Positions 9,462-18,494 of a stretch of 64,000 bases of DNA are shown here, one piece after another. Source of the DNA: Woronichinia naegeliana WA131 (GTDB lineage Bacteria; Cyanobacteriota; Cyanobacteriia; Cyanobacteriales; Microcystaceae); assembly GCA_025370055.1 (NCBI GenBank), contig CP073041.1, forward strand, positions 5,240,272-5,304,271. Reading direction: 5' to 3'. The notes under the pieces are model-generated. The model was not told the origin of the DNA. It searched no databases and was given only the letters and a program-made list of their open reading frames with translations. The position numbers and the translations under genes were made by a program. Position 1 is the stretch's first letter, and each line of letters starts with the position of its first letter.

Positions 9462-10987
9462 CAGCAATTCCAAATTCAGAATGTAGTCAAAGATACAAAA
9501 GGCTCAATGTATTTACTGGCAAGGGTTTTGCTATGAAAATTGCCAATTAATCAACTAGGAAGAATTCGAGACAGCGAGAGAAACTGAGTCATCAAGCATA
9601 AAATCTAAAAGATGATGCCAGCTTTCAAAGAACAGATATTTGGTCAAAGAGAGAATATCTTGAAAGAATCCCTTACGAGTGCCGCGTTGGACGCGAATTC
9701 TCTGGTAACGTTCATCAACCAAACCTAAAACCGTGTGCAAGAGAAAAGCCAGCAAATTCAGGGTAAGCAAAACAGAGGCGAGGTGTTGTTTACCATGCCC
9801 AAAATTATGCTCTAAGTGATAGCCTCGATTTTTGAGAATATTGTGATTCTCGTTCTCAGTACGCCAACGAGTCCGTCCAGCACGACAGACATCAAGAACG
9901 ATGTGAGGGGTGAGAAAATGATTGGTAATCCAACTATTGTGATAAAGAAGTTGAGCATCGGATTCGCGGTGGATTTTTAGCTCACACCAGTTAACCAACA
10001 AAGCAGGCTGTTGGTCTCGCAGGGGAATCTGATTGAGATAACGGCAGTGCCAAATCTCGAAATACTTCCCATTCCAACGTCGGTGTTGAGTGGTTTTGAC
10101 TTCTCCATTAGCTTCTAAATAGTTTAACCATTCATAGAGTGTGGGATGAGAAGTCGGTAAACAGACGAAGATAAAGTTGAAATCGTGGTCGAGACAGTGC
10201 TGACAAGTGGGCTGACGACTGTACAAGTCATCCCCTAGCAGAGTTATCTTCTGTCCCGCAAACAAACTAGCATGGTTACTTATCCAACGTTTCGCCGCAT
10301 TTTGCTCACAATCTTGCTTTTCAGAACCGTCTTGAGGGGTGATAAATTCAGGGGGTAAGGAAAAAACTGATTCATGGTCTGGGGAAACAATCACGGGCAA
10401 TAATGCCTGATGGAAGTAGGTGACTTTTCCCTGTTTTGACGTTTTGGTTGAACAGCATGGACAATTTACTTTTTCCGAACTGTAGTAATTTGTCCCATCC
10501 ATTGCTACTAGAAGATTTCCCCTCAATATTTCATAGGCTTTCAAGAATCCCATGCTCCTCAATGCTTGGTAAATTAACCCAAACAAAGGGAATAGACTAC
10601 TCGCTGCTACCCCATCCACAATGTTGCGAATCTGTTCTACTGTTGGTATTTTTTCTAGTCCAAACAAGCTCTGAGCATTATCTCGCCCACAACGGCTGTT
10701 AAGCTGACGTTGGTACTCTAAAAATGACTCATTTTGCATAAAAAAGGCGGCAAATGCCCCCAGTATCGCCTCTCTTAGACTATATTTCGTTGCATTACTA
10801 ACCGAACGGGGGTCATCTATCTTCCCAATGACCTCGTTTAAACAGTGAACGATTCCGTCAAAACTTAGGTCGTTTACTTCCATCTTTCTCTCTGCAAAAT
10901 CAGTAGACACTTTTCTCTTTATTCATAACTTCCTATAGGTCAAAGTTTTTCTGTCTCTATTTATACCATTTGAATTTGGAATTGCTG
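9462..10987 (-). mobile_element. IS-A copy 1 (complete, 1526 bp)
   Basis: The 17-bp ends CAGCAATTCCAAATTCA (left) and its complement (right) are perfect. A 9-bp target duplication, GGGAGAAGT, is present at 9453-9461 and 10988-10996. This copy defines the family ends used for the broken copies elsewhere in the window. Confidence 0.95.
9555..10910 (-). CDS. IS-A transposase (IS4-superfamily-like DDE)
   Basis: A 451-residue, intact transposase. Candidate acidic residues lie in LLVAMDGTNYYSS, ITLLGDDLYSRQPT and the RWRTENENHNILK segment, which resembles the IS4-type YREK box. A CPCCSTK Cys cluster sits directly after the first Asp region and another Cys/His pair occurs at CQHCLDH, so a metal-binding insertion is likely. 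With perfect ends and a TSD this is probably the active member. Two further copies are disrupted (17-23 kb and 59-63 kb). I cannot place it in a named IS group with certainty. Confidence 0.85.
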   Translation of the reverse strand: MSTDFAERKMEVNDLSFDGIVHCLNEVIGKIDDPRSVSNATKYSLREAILGAFAAFFMQNESFLEYQRQLNSRCGRDNAQSLFGLEKIPTVEQIRNIVDGVAASSLFPLFGLIYQALRSMGFLKAYEILRGNLLVAMDGTNYYSSEKVNCPCCSTKTSKQGKVTYFHQALLPVIVSPDHESVFSLPPEFITPQDGSEKQDCEQNAAKRWISNHASLFAGQKITLLGDDLYSRQPTCQHCLDHDFNFIFVCLPTSHPTLYEWLNYLEANGEVKTTQHRRWNGKYFEIWHCRYLNQIPLRDQQPALLVNWCELKIHRESDAQLLYHNSWITNHFLTPHIVLDVCRAGRTRWRTENENHNILKNRGYHLEHNFGHGKQHLASVLLTLNLLAFLLHTVLGLVDERYQRIRVQRGTRKGFFQDILSLTKYLFFESWHHLLDFMLDDSVSLAVSNSS

Positions 10988-11716
10988 GGGAGAAGTGATA
11001 GCGATTGACGGCAAAACCCTTCGCCACTCCTATGATAATGCCAACGGAAAGGGCGCAATTCAGATGGTAAGTGCATGGGCAACAGCAAATCGTCTAGTAC
11101 TAGGACAGTGCAAGGTGGAAAGCAAATCGAATGAAATCACGGCGATTCCTAAACTCCTGAAAATGCTAGAGGTCAAAGGTTGTATCGTAACGATTGATGC
11201 CATGGGAACTCAGACAAAGATTGCCCAACAGATAGTAGGGCGAGGGGGAGATTATGTTTTGGCATTGAAAGGCAATCAAGGTAATCTATGTGAGGATGTT
11301 GAACAATTATTTGCTCATGCTCAAGCGATTAATTTTGCGGGAATTAAGCATGATTTTCATCAAACAATAGACAAGGGACATGGACGGATTGAAATTCGCC
11401 GTTGCTGGACGATGGAACAAACAGAATTTTTGCTGGGTGGGGAGAAATGGGCAAAGTTGACGAGCATCTGTATGATTAAAGCGGAGAGACGATTGAAAGA
11501 CAAAACAGAGTATGAGACTCTCTACTATATCAGTAGCCTGCCGAGTAATGCTCAAAAATTATCCCAATCTGTTCGTAGTCATTGGTTGATCCCACATTCC
11601 GCAGGTTGTCGAAGAGGAGCACTAGTTCACGCGAGCTAGTATCGGTACTTGTGCATTGATTTCGGGCAAGGATAAAAAATGTCAATAAAGTTCTAAAATG
11701 GAGTCTTGTCTTAGAT

Positions 11717-13406
11717 AGGGCTTGCTGAAAAAGTCAAAAAACGAAAGAAATGTGGGTTAGGGAAGTATGGACTGAAAAAGCATAGATAACTTATCCTTAT
11801 GGAAACAAATCAAAATACAGATTTTGTTTAATCTATTGTTCCTTTCTGTCTAAAAAGGTCAACACAAATCACTCCTCACAAAAGAGAGGAAAATTAACAC
11901 CATTTTTCACAAGAAAAACGACTCTACAACTTTTTACTTTTTGTCTTCTGAAGTAGAGTAGAAAGATTCATTACCAAAAAGTTCATCGCAATTACCGTTT
12001 CCGAGGTCTCAGGTAGTTTGGCCATCACTCGACCAAGACTAAATTTCCTCTTTCCCTGTCCGAATTTACCCTCAATGGCATTACGCACTCTTTCATCTGA
12101 GCGTGCCTCTTTCTTTTTTTCTTTGCTCACCTCTTTCGGCGGTCTTCCCAATCGGGGACCACTCATTCTTATATCCCTTTCTTTACAATAAGCTCGATTC
12201 GCTTTTGTTCGATAGATTTTATCCACATGAACCGATTCCGGATAACATCCTGTTTCCCTTTTATATTCTTCTATTCGCGCTTGTAAATCTCCCGATTCGT
12301 TGTAATTATCCCAACTTAATTTGTCTAAGAAGACAAAGCCATTCACATTACTTGCCGATATTTTAGCTCCAAACTCTACTGCTTTTCCCGCTTTTCCACG
12401 CACTATTGGACGCACGTGAGGTTGGCTTACACTCACAATTCTGTTTTCTACTTTATTTGTCTTTTTTTCATACATTTCTAACTGTTGCTCATACACTTTT
12501 CCTATCGTTACAAGCTCTTCTTGCTCTTTTTTCGTTAGTTTTTCTAACTTTGCTCCCTCTTCTATCATTTTTTCTATATCAGACAAGTTTCTTTTTATAT
12601 ATCCTAGTTGTTTTTTTGTTCCTTTTCTTCTTTCTTTTTTTGACACACGACGTTTTTTTGCTATGGCTAAGTACTCTTTTCTTGCCACTTCCCTATAAGT
12701 CCTCGGCTTTTCTTTCCTTTTCTCTTTTATTTCTTCATACAGCTTATCTATTATTTTTTCTGTTTTTTCTCTGGCATCATTCAATATTCCTATATCCGTT
12801 GGATATTTTATATCTGCTGGTGTACAAGTCGCATCTAACAATAACTTTCCTTCATTTTCTTTTTTTTCTGACGCTACACCCGTCGCTTTTTTTTCTATTT
12901 CTTTATTAATTTTATTTATTAATTCCATTCCTATTTTTTTACGAAAATGAACCATCATTGACGCATTAAATGCTTCTTTGCTACTATAGCTTTCCATTCC
13001 TATAAAGTACTGTAAATAAGGGTTCTCTTTTATTTGTTCTACTGTTTCTCTGTCACTTTTTCCTGAAATTTCTTTGATAATTAATGCTCCTAATGCCATT
13101 CTAAATGATTTGGCTGGGGCTCCTTTTTTTTCTGTGAAGTTTTTTGCATATTCTTCCTCATATTCTTCCCAAAGAATCATTTTTGACATTTCTATCCAAC
13201 GATTTTCTTCGTCTAACTGCCCGCCGAACAGATTTTTCAAGTTTTCTGGTGTTTCAATTGAGTACTGTTGCTTTCGGTACATCTGCTTTCTCTCTTCTTA
13301 ATGCAATGGTTTTGAGGCATTCTACCCTATTTTCGTGCATTCTAGCGGTTCTTAATTCGCCTACTATTTTTCTCCGTAAAGGTTTCAGCTTTTTTCAGCA
13401 AGCCCT
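11717..13406 (-). mobile_element. IS-B copy 1 (complete, 1690 bp)
   Basis: Ends are AGGGCTTGCTGAAAAA at 11717 and the complement ending at 13406. The 4-bp duplication AGAT is at 11713-11716 and 13407-13410. One transposase gene on the minus strand. Confidence 0.95.
11924..13282 (-). CDS. IS-B transposase (IS5/IS1182-like)
   Basis: A 452-residue intact DDE transposase. The N-terminal DUF772-like region (FRMALGALIIKEISGKSDRE, NPYLQYFIGM) is followed by the first Asp in LLLDATCTPADIKYPTDI. A very Lys/Glu-rich, probably coiled-coil segment occupies about residues 170-280. The second Asp region is SVHVDKIYRTKANR, and the final Glu-containing block is ERVRNAIEGKFGQGKRK. The purine-rich coding strand creates long antisense open frames, which are not genes. 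This copy differs from the others by Asp instead of His in NLS(D/H)IEKM. Confidence 0.9.
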   Translation of the reverse strand: MYRKQQYSIETPENLKNLFGGQLDEENRWIEMSKMILWEEYEEEYAKNFTEKKGAPAKSFRMALGALIIKEISGKSDRETVEQIKENPYLQYFIGMESYSSKEAFNASMMVHFRKKIGMELINKINKEIEKKATGVASEKKENEGKLLLDATCTPADIKYPTDIGILNDAREKTEKIIDKLYEEIKEKRKEKPRTYREVARKEYLAIAKKRRVSKKERRKGTKKQLGYIKRNLSDIEKMIEEGAKLEKLTKKEQEELVTIGKVYEQQLEMYEKKTNKVENRIVSVSQPHVRPIVRGKAGKAVEFGAKISASNVNGFVFLDKLSWDNYNESGDLQARIEEYKRETGCYPESVHVDKIYRTKANRAYCKERDIRMSGPRLGRPPKEVSKEKKKEARSDERVRNAIEGKFGQGKRKFSLGRVMAKLPETSETVIAMNFLVMNLSTLLQKTKSKKL

Positions 13407-13426
13407 AGATAGAATCAACAGTAAAA

Positions 13427-14506
13427 ATGAATAACCTAAATATTAAAGACCTCGACCACTTAGGAATCGTAGCGGGAATTATAGATGAAATGGGTTTAGT
13501 AGAAATTATCGATGAGGAAGTGGGAACTCATCCTCAAGAAAAGCTCAGTGTAGGTACAATAGTAAAAGCAATGATATTAAACTGCTTAGGATGTATCAAT
13601 GCTCCGTTATATTTGTTGAGTGAGTTTTTTAAAGGAAAAGCATTAGAACACCTATTAGGAGAAGGAATAAAAGCAGAAGATTTAAATGATGACAAGCTAG
13701 GAAGGTCATTGGATAAGGTATTTGGAGTGGGGGTAAAAAACCGGTTCACGAAAATAGTCCTAAAAGCGGCAGCAATCTTTGGAATAGAACAAAAGTCAAA
13801 GCATTTAGACTCAACCTCAATGTCTGTACAAGGGAAGTATAAGGAAAGGATAGAAGATGAGGAAGACGAGCAGACAAAAGCCATAAAAATAAAATTTGGT
13901 TATTCCAGAGATAAACGACCAGACCTAAAACAGTTTATGTTAAATATGATATGTAGTGGAGATGGTGGTGTCCCTCTCTTTATGCAATTAGGAGATGGCA
14001 ATGAATCGGATAAAAAGGTGTTTCCCCAGATAATCAAAGACTGTCAAGAAAGGTTGAATATGGAAGGTTTATCGGTGATGGATGGAGCTTTTTATACGGC
14101 GGAAAATGTGGGCATGGCGAGGTCAATTCAATGGTTAAGTCGTGTCCCTCTGAAAGAAGCCACTGAGACTTTGGCAAATATATCAGAAGACCAATGGCAG
14201 CAGGGTGAACAGGACGGTTATCGTTGGCAAGTGAGGGCTTCGGAATATGGGGGTGAACAGCAACGATGGCTTGTGGTCGAAAGTGCTCAACGTCTCCAGT
14301 CCGATAATAAAGCTATAAGTCAAAAAATTGAGAAAGCCGATAAAGTTGTCAAAAAAGAATGGCAGAAACTTTGTGGACAGAATTTTGCTTGTGAGGCCGA
14401 TGCTCTTACTGAGGCTCAACTCTGGCCAAAAACCTTGACTTATCATCAACTCAGTCAAGTTGAGGTTCAGACTATTGGGTGCATCCCACTTAAGATAATA
14501 CATTGA
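13427..14506 (+). pseudogene. IS1634-family transposase, C-terminus lost
   Basis: The frame begins MNNLNIKDLDHLGIVAGIID, the DUF4277-type N-terminus of IS1634 transposases. It shows the first catalytic Asp in KHLDSTSMSVQG, and a second acidic region at GLSVMDGAFYTAEN. It ends inside the protein at the IS-F1 boundary (14476); the last residues CIPLKIIH are encoded by the IS-F1 end. About the last third, including the final Glu, is missing. Confidence 0.88.
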
Positions 14507-15347
14507 CACTCAAAAGAGGAGAGTGATTGAGATAAGCACATCGTAGCCGAAGAATACGAGAAACATTATGAAGATGCCAACGTGCTCCCGACAATTTAAC
14601 CCTAGCTCCCACCTGTTTAATCTTAGACTCCACATCACCAGAACCAATCACAATACCAAGCTGTTGATAGTATTGGTAATCAGGGATACGCTGATAATGC
14701 TTCGTCAAATAGGCTTGAAAATTCTTTGCCCTCTTGCTTTTGACTCCATCAAACGCATCTATTGCCTTGTTCACAAAACCCCGCCACAGTAAATGCTCCA
14801 CTGCTTCTAGCCGTTTGAGAGAGCCACCCACTTTGAACAGATTCTCCTTGAGATGATACCAATCCAACACCTCTCGTCGTATCAGCCACGATTGAGTGGC
14901 GAAACTCTCTACCGCATTCCAGATTGCGGGATGACCATCTCCCAAAAAGGTCACTATTGGGGACAAAGGTTGAACATTGCTCCAATTCTTTAAGCCCTCT
15001 GGGTCTTGGAAAAAGGCTTCACAGACATTGCCATGAAGACTCACCAGTTTATAATCTCGCCACTGTCCCCCTTCCTTCTCCTCGCCCCGCAGACAAATCT
15101 TTCCCCCATCTATACTGACCCCCGCACTCTCTGACTGAGCTTGAGCTAAGGGCAGTTCTGTCCGTTCTACCAAGCGATGTAAACTGCTATGTCCTACTTT
15201 TATCCCCATCAACTCCTCTATATCTTCTTCTGCTTGTTGGTAGGATGTTTTCGCACTGGCTCTTAGACAGCATTTCTCTAAACCTGGACTTAAGACGATT
15301 TTTGGCGACACCTTTAGTTTTCTGGCTTGTTTTTGGCTTATTTCCAC
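14490..15347 (-). CDS. IS-F transposase, downstream frame (ISKra4-like)
   Basis: A 285-residue frame with the ISKra4-type core. It has SIDGGKICLRG (first Asp), VTFLGDGHPAIWN (second Asp), EVLDWYHLKENLFKVGGS and the C-terminal signature VIGSGDVESKIKQVGARV followed by KLSGARW. It is read in the -1 frame relative to the short upstream frame (15356-15598). The two overlap if frameshifting occurs at the A-run near 15389-15398, so the functional product is probably a fusion of about 360 residues. Confidence 0.82.
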   Translation of the reverse strand: MEISQKQARKLKVSPKIVLSPGLEKCCLRASAKTSYQQAEEDIEELMGIKVGHSSLHRLVERTELPLAQAQSESAGVSIDGGKICLRGEEKEGGQWRDYKLVSLHGNVCEAFFQDPEGLKNWSNVQPLSPIVTFLGDGHPAIWNAVESFATQSWLIRREVLDWYHLKENLFKVGGSLKRLEAVEHLLWRGFVNKAIDAFDGVKSKRAKNFQAYLTKHYQRIPDYQYYQQLGIVIGSGDVESKIKQVGARVKLSGARWHLHNVSRILRLRCAYLNHSPLLSVNVLS

Positions 15348-15355
15348 TTCTCCGA

Positions 15356-15598
15356 CTAGGGTTTTGATTTTTCGCTTGTTTCCAGACCGTTTTTTTCCCC
15401 CTTCTGAAAAAAAAACTCCCCCATTGTTGGCCCCACAATTTCTAACATCTGGGTTCTGACTTCTACTTCGATGCTTCCAAAGTCCTTCTGTTTCTCTGGT
15501 TCCGTATATTTGCGCAGGATACGGGCTGATTCGGTGAGATGCTGTTTTAACAGTGCTTTTTCTTCTGGGGGAATCGGTAACATACTTTTTTCGCTCAT
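15356..15598 (-). CDS. IS-F upstream frame (N-terminal part of the transposase)
   Basis: An 80-residue frame, MSEKSMLPIPPEEKALLKQH..., matching the helical N-terminal region of ISKra4-type transposases up to GEFFFQKGEKNG. The -1 frame then continues as GKKRSGNKRKIKTLVGEVEI into the downstream frame. A GGGAAAAAAAC run provides a plausible -1 slippery site. The same organisation is preserved in IS-F copy 2. Confidence 0.65.
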   Translation of the reverse strand: MSEKSMLPIPPEEKALLKQHLTESARILRKYTEPEKQKDFGSIEVEVRTQMLEIVGPTMGEFFFQKGEKNGLETSEKSKP

Positions 15599-15654
15599 CA
15601 GTTTTTTTCCATTTTACCCCAGATTCTATGTACTACTTTATCCGGGATGTACCC

Positions 15655-15801
15655 ATTTACATTTATTCTTTTGAGGATGGAAAACACTTGACAGAAGAGG
15701 TAAAAAAAATGGTTTAATTTCTATAACAAAGAGCGATTCCATCAAGCTTTAGAATATCAGATGCCAGACCAAGTCTACTGGACAAGTTTGAATTTGGCTT
15801 G
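15655..15801 (+). pseudogene. C-terminal remnant of an IS3-type transposase
   Basis: The frame reads YSFEDGKHLTEEVKK and, after a shift in an eight-A run, WFNFYNKERFHQALEYQMP followed by DQVYW. That is the characteristic end of IS3-family orfB integrases (FYN-ERFHQAL). All upstream parts are gone and the frame is broken. Confidence 0.75.
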
Positions 15802-16007
15802 AGAGGACGTTTTTAGTTAGGGAGTCCGTTAACTTCAGAGCTTTACTCCCCGCTATTTTTGTTCAGTCTATTGGGGCCACCTCACTGACTCCATTGTGGA
15901 AGTAATAGGTTTAACCGGAACCTTGGTAATTGGTAACTGTGTTACGGCTTAATTTATCGAGTAAATTTAGACGAACGGCATTAGAGTTAGAACTAGGCAG
16001 TCTGGGG

Positions 16008-16616
16008 TCAATAGTGGGAAATATCTGCGTTGAGCCTTAACTGCCAGCGTTGCTGGGTCTGCACTAATTGAGTAATTGAAGCAACAGGAACTTTGGCGAT
16101 CGCATTTCTGCCTAATAAACTGGTCGCCACTTCTGCCACAGTGGCCATGTGTCCCACAAATAACAAATTGCCGGAAAATTTTGTAGTTAATTGCTCGGTA
16201 ACTACTGCTAAACGAGTCATCATCGCCGTTTCCGTTTCCGGATAGGACGGTATAACACAGGAACAATAGTGGGGTTCAATCAAGGGATATTGACGACAGA
16301 GTGATTCCCAAGGCTCCGTTTCCGGCCTTTCCGTTATCCAGTGGGGATTTAACCATTCCCCTAGGCCCGCCTCCACTTTAACGGATAGATTCAAACTATC
16401 GGCCAGGGGATAGGCTGTTTGCACCGCGCGTAAAAAAGGAGAACAAAAAATATGATCAATCTTTTCTGGGGCTAAACGCTGGGACAGTTTTTGTACCTGT
16501 TCTAATCCCTCGGCGGAAAGAGGTGGATCATAACGTCTAGCGGCGGTTTCAAACCATTCAGGAGAAGCAAAGTCTAAACGATGCCCATGTCTGACCAACC
16601 ACACTGTCCGTTTCAT
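16008..16616 (-). CDS. Histidine phosphatase (phosphoglycerate mutase-like) family protein
   Basis: A 202-residue protein with the RHG motif at the N-terminus (VWLVRHGHRLDF), a following conserved Arg in SPFLRAVQTA, and the second catalytic His in NLLFVGHMATV. These define the histidine phosphatase superfamily (clan 2-like layout with LSAEGLEQVQKL). The substrate is unknown; such proteins act on small phosphorylated metabolites or proteins. It lies 11 bp after the ArsR-type regulator gene on the same strand, so the two are probably co-transcribed. Full-length and undisturbed. Confidence 0.9.
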   Translation of the reverse strand: MKRTVWLVRHGHRLDFASPEWFETAARRYDPPLSAEGLEQVQKLSQRLAPEKIDHIFCSPFLRAVQTAYPLADSLNLSVKVEAGLGEWLNPHWITERPETEPWESLCRQYPLIEPHYCSCVIPSYPETETAMMTRLAVVTEQLTTKFSGNLLFVGHMATVAEVATSLLGRNAIAKVPVASITQLVQTQQRWQLRLNADISHY

Positions 16617-16627
16617 CTCAGCTTTTT

Positions 16628-16993
16628 CTAACTCATACTACTTGAAAAGAGTCCCAATAGGCCGACAGCTTCTGCCTGTTGTTGCACACGTTGACTAATG
16701 CGATCGCAGACAGACTCACAAATCCCAAAAATAACTGGATCGGTAATACTATAATAAGCACTCACGCCTTGAGCTTGACGGGACAAAATTCCCGCCTGGG
16801 TCAGCACTTTTAAATGTTTAGATAAATTAGCTTGACCTAGACCCGTTGCCTCCGCTAATTCCGTTACATTCATAGGGCCAGCCTTGAGACAACTCAATAT
16901 TTGTAAGCGGCTGACTTCAGACAACACCTTAAAATAATCAGCAACCAGCGTCAAGATCTCGGAATCCGTTTTAGCAGATGGGGTGTCAGCCAT
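16628..16993 (-). CDS. ArsR/SmtB-family winged-helix repressor
   Basis: A 121-residue transcription factor. The helix-turn-helix is visible as MNVTELAEATGLGQANLSKH followed by LKVL, with the beta-wing GILSRQAQGVSAYYSI. Classic metal ligands are not obvious: there is no ELCVCDL motif in the recognition helix region, and cysteines occur only at Cys39 and near the C-terminus (ICESVCD). The C-terminal cysteine pair could bind metal or sense redox, by inference. It is followed after 11 bp by a histidine phosphatase gene. A dispersed palindromic repeat sits about 40-80 bp upstream of the start, followed directly by an IS-A end. Confidence 0.88.
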   Translation of the reverse strand: MADTPSAKTDSEILTLVADYFKVLSEVSRLQILSCLKAGPMNVTELAEATGLGQANLSKHLKVLTQAGILSRQAQGVSAYYSITDPVIFGICESVCDRISQRVQQQAEAVGLLGLFSSSMS

Positions 16994-17034
16994 AGGTTCA
17001 CACAGGAATTAATCGCAATATATGGCTTAAATCT

Positions 17035-17075
17035 TATCAGAAAAATGGGTTTAAAACCCTGTCGTTCTCAGGGCG
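17035..17075. repeat. Dispersed palindromic repeat upstream of arsR-like gene (copy 1)
   Basis: ATCAGAAAAATGGGTTTAAAAC followed by CCTGTCGTTCTCAGGGCG. It matches, in inverse orientation, the stretch at 40785-40824. Both contain a GGGTTTTAAAACCC-type palindrome and a CGCCCT end, and both lie just upstream of a gene start. Confidence 0.55.
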
Positions 17076-18494
17076 CAGCAATTCCAAATTCAGAATGTAG
17101 TCAAAGATACAAAAGGCTCGATGTATTTAGGGCTTGCTGAAAAAGTCAAAAAACGAAAGAAATGTGGGTTAGGGAAGTATGGACTGAAAAAGCATAGATA
17201 ACTTATCCTTATGGAAACAAATCAAAATACAGATTTTGTTTAATCTATTGTTCCTTTCTGTCTAAAAAGGTCAACACAAATCACTCCTCACAAAAGAGAG
17301 GAAAATTAACACCATTTTTCACAAGAAAAACGACTCTACAACTTTTTACTTTTTGTCTTCTGAAGTAGAGTAGAAAGATTCATTACCAAAAAGTTCATCG
17401 CAATTACCGTTTCCGAGGTCTCAGGTAGTTTGGCCATCACTCGACCAAGACTAAATTTCCTCTTTCCCTGTCCGAATTTACCCTCAATGGCATTACGCAC
17501 TCTTTCATCTGAGCGTGCCTCTTTCTTTTTTTCTTTGCTCACCTCTTTCGGCGGTCTTCCCAATCGGGGACCACTCATTCTTATATCCCTTTCTTTACAA
17601 TAAGCTCGATTCGCTTTTGTTCGATAGATTTTATCCACATGAACCGATTCCGGATAACATCCTGTTTCCCTTTTATATTCTTCTATTCGCGCTTGTAAAT
17701 CTCCCGATTCGTTGTAATTATCCCAACTTAATTTGTCTAAGAAGACAAAGCCATTCACATTACTTGCCGATATTTTAGCTCCAAACTCTACTGCTTTTCC
17801 CGCTTTTCCACGCACTATTGGACGCACGTGAGGTTGGCTTACACTCACAATTCTGTTTTCTACTTTATTTGTCTTTTTTTCATACATTTCTAACTGTTGC
17901 TCATACACTTTTCCTATCGTTACAAGCTCTTCTTGCTCTTTTTTCGTTAGTTTTTCTAACTTTGCTCCCTCTTCTATCATTTTTTCTATATGAGACAAGT
18001 TTCTTTTTATATATCCTAGTTGTTTTTTTGTTCCTTTTCTTCTTTCTTTTTTTGACACACGACGTTTTTTTGCTATGGCTAAGTACTCTTTTCTTGCCAC
18101 TTCCCTATAAGTCCTCGGCTTTTCTTTCCTTTTCTCTTTTATTTCTTCATACAGCTTATCTATTATTTTTTCTGTTTTTTCTCTGGCATCATTCAATATT
18201 CCTATATCCGTTGGATATTTTATATCTGCTGGTGTACAAGTCGCATCTAACAATAACTTTCCTTCATTTTCTTTTTTTTCTGACGCTACACCCGTCGCTT
18301 TTTTTTCTATTTCTTTATTAATTTTATTTATTAATTCCATTCCTATTTTTTTACGAAAATGAACCATCATTGACGCATTAAATGCTTCTTTGCTACTATA
18401 GCTTTCCATTCCTATAAAGTACTGTAAATAAGGGTTCTCTTTTATTTGTTCTACTGTTTCTCTGTCACTTTTTCCTGAAATTTCTTTGATAATT

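Larger units (their letters stand above)
9045..11585 (+). mobile_element. ISAs1-family element, interrupted by IS-A and truncated at its right end
   Basis: The probable left end CAGGGCGAACGCATC is at 9045. The transposase gene starts at 9139, is split by an IS-A copy (9462-10987), and resumes until about 11585, where homology to the family stops mid-domain. The right end is missing; IS1634-type sequence follows. Confidence 0.7.
9139..11639 (+). pseudogene. ISAs1-family transposase, split by IS-A1 and 3'-truncated
   Basis: Removing the IS-A copy and one of its 9-bp duplications restores one frame: ...EVSEGEV|IAIDGKTLRHSYDN. The N-terminal part (DPRIERTKRHKLIDILTIAI, CGAEGWVAMESFGK) and the DDE core (IAIDGKT, VTIDAMGTQTKIAQQI, ALKGNQG) are typical ISAs1. 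The C-terminus ends at SVRSHW, where family members continue with GIENSLHWVLD. Here it runs into unrelated sequence and stops at 11639. It is therefore inactive twice over. Confidence 0.9.
11586..14476 (+). mobile_element. IS1634-like element, interrupted by IS-B1 and truncated by IS-F1
   Basis: The sequence from about 11586 to 11716 (non-coding) plus 13407-14476 forms the left part and most of the gene of an IS1634-type element. IS-B1 entered 20 bp upstream of the start codon, with AGAT duplicated. The right end is lost at the IS-F1 junction. The left end is not defined by a visible inverted repeat. Confidence 0.55.
14477..15654 (-). mobile_element. IS-F copy 1 (1178 bp)
   Basis: Ends are GGGTGCATCCC at 14477 and GGGATGTACCC ending at 15654. 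There is no matching target duplication (AGACTATT against ATTTACAT). The left side is an IS1634 gene and the right side an IS3 remnant, so a deletion or recombination has occurred at this element since insertion. Confidence 0.88.

Noticed and set aside
12406-12909. Long open frame antisense to the IS-B transposase (also at 17818, 18992, 50477 and 51754)
   Set aside because: It mirrors the purine-rich Lys/Glu coding strand as a Phe/Leu/Ser-rich frame, occurs identically in every IS-B copy and has no ribosome site or domain.
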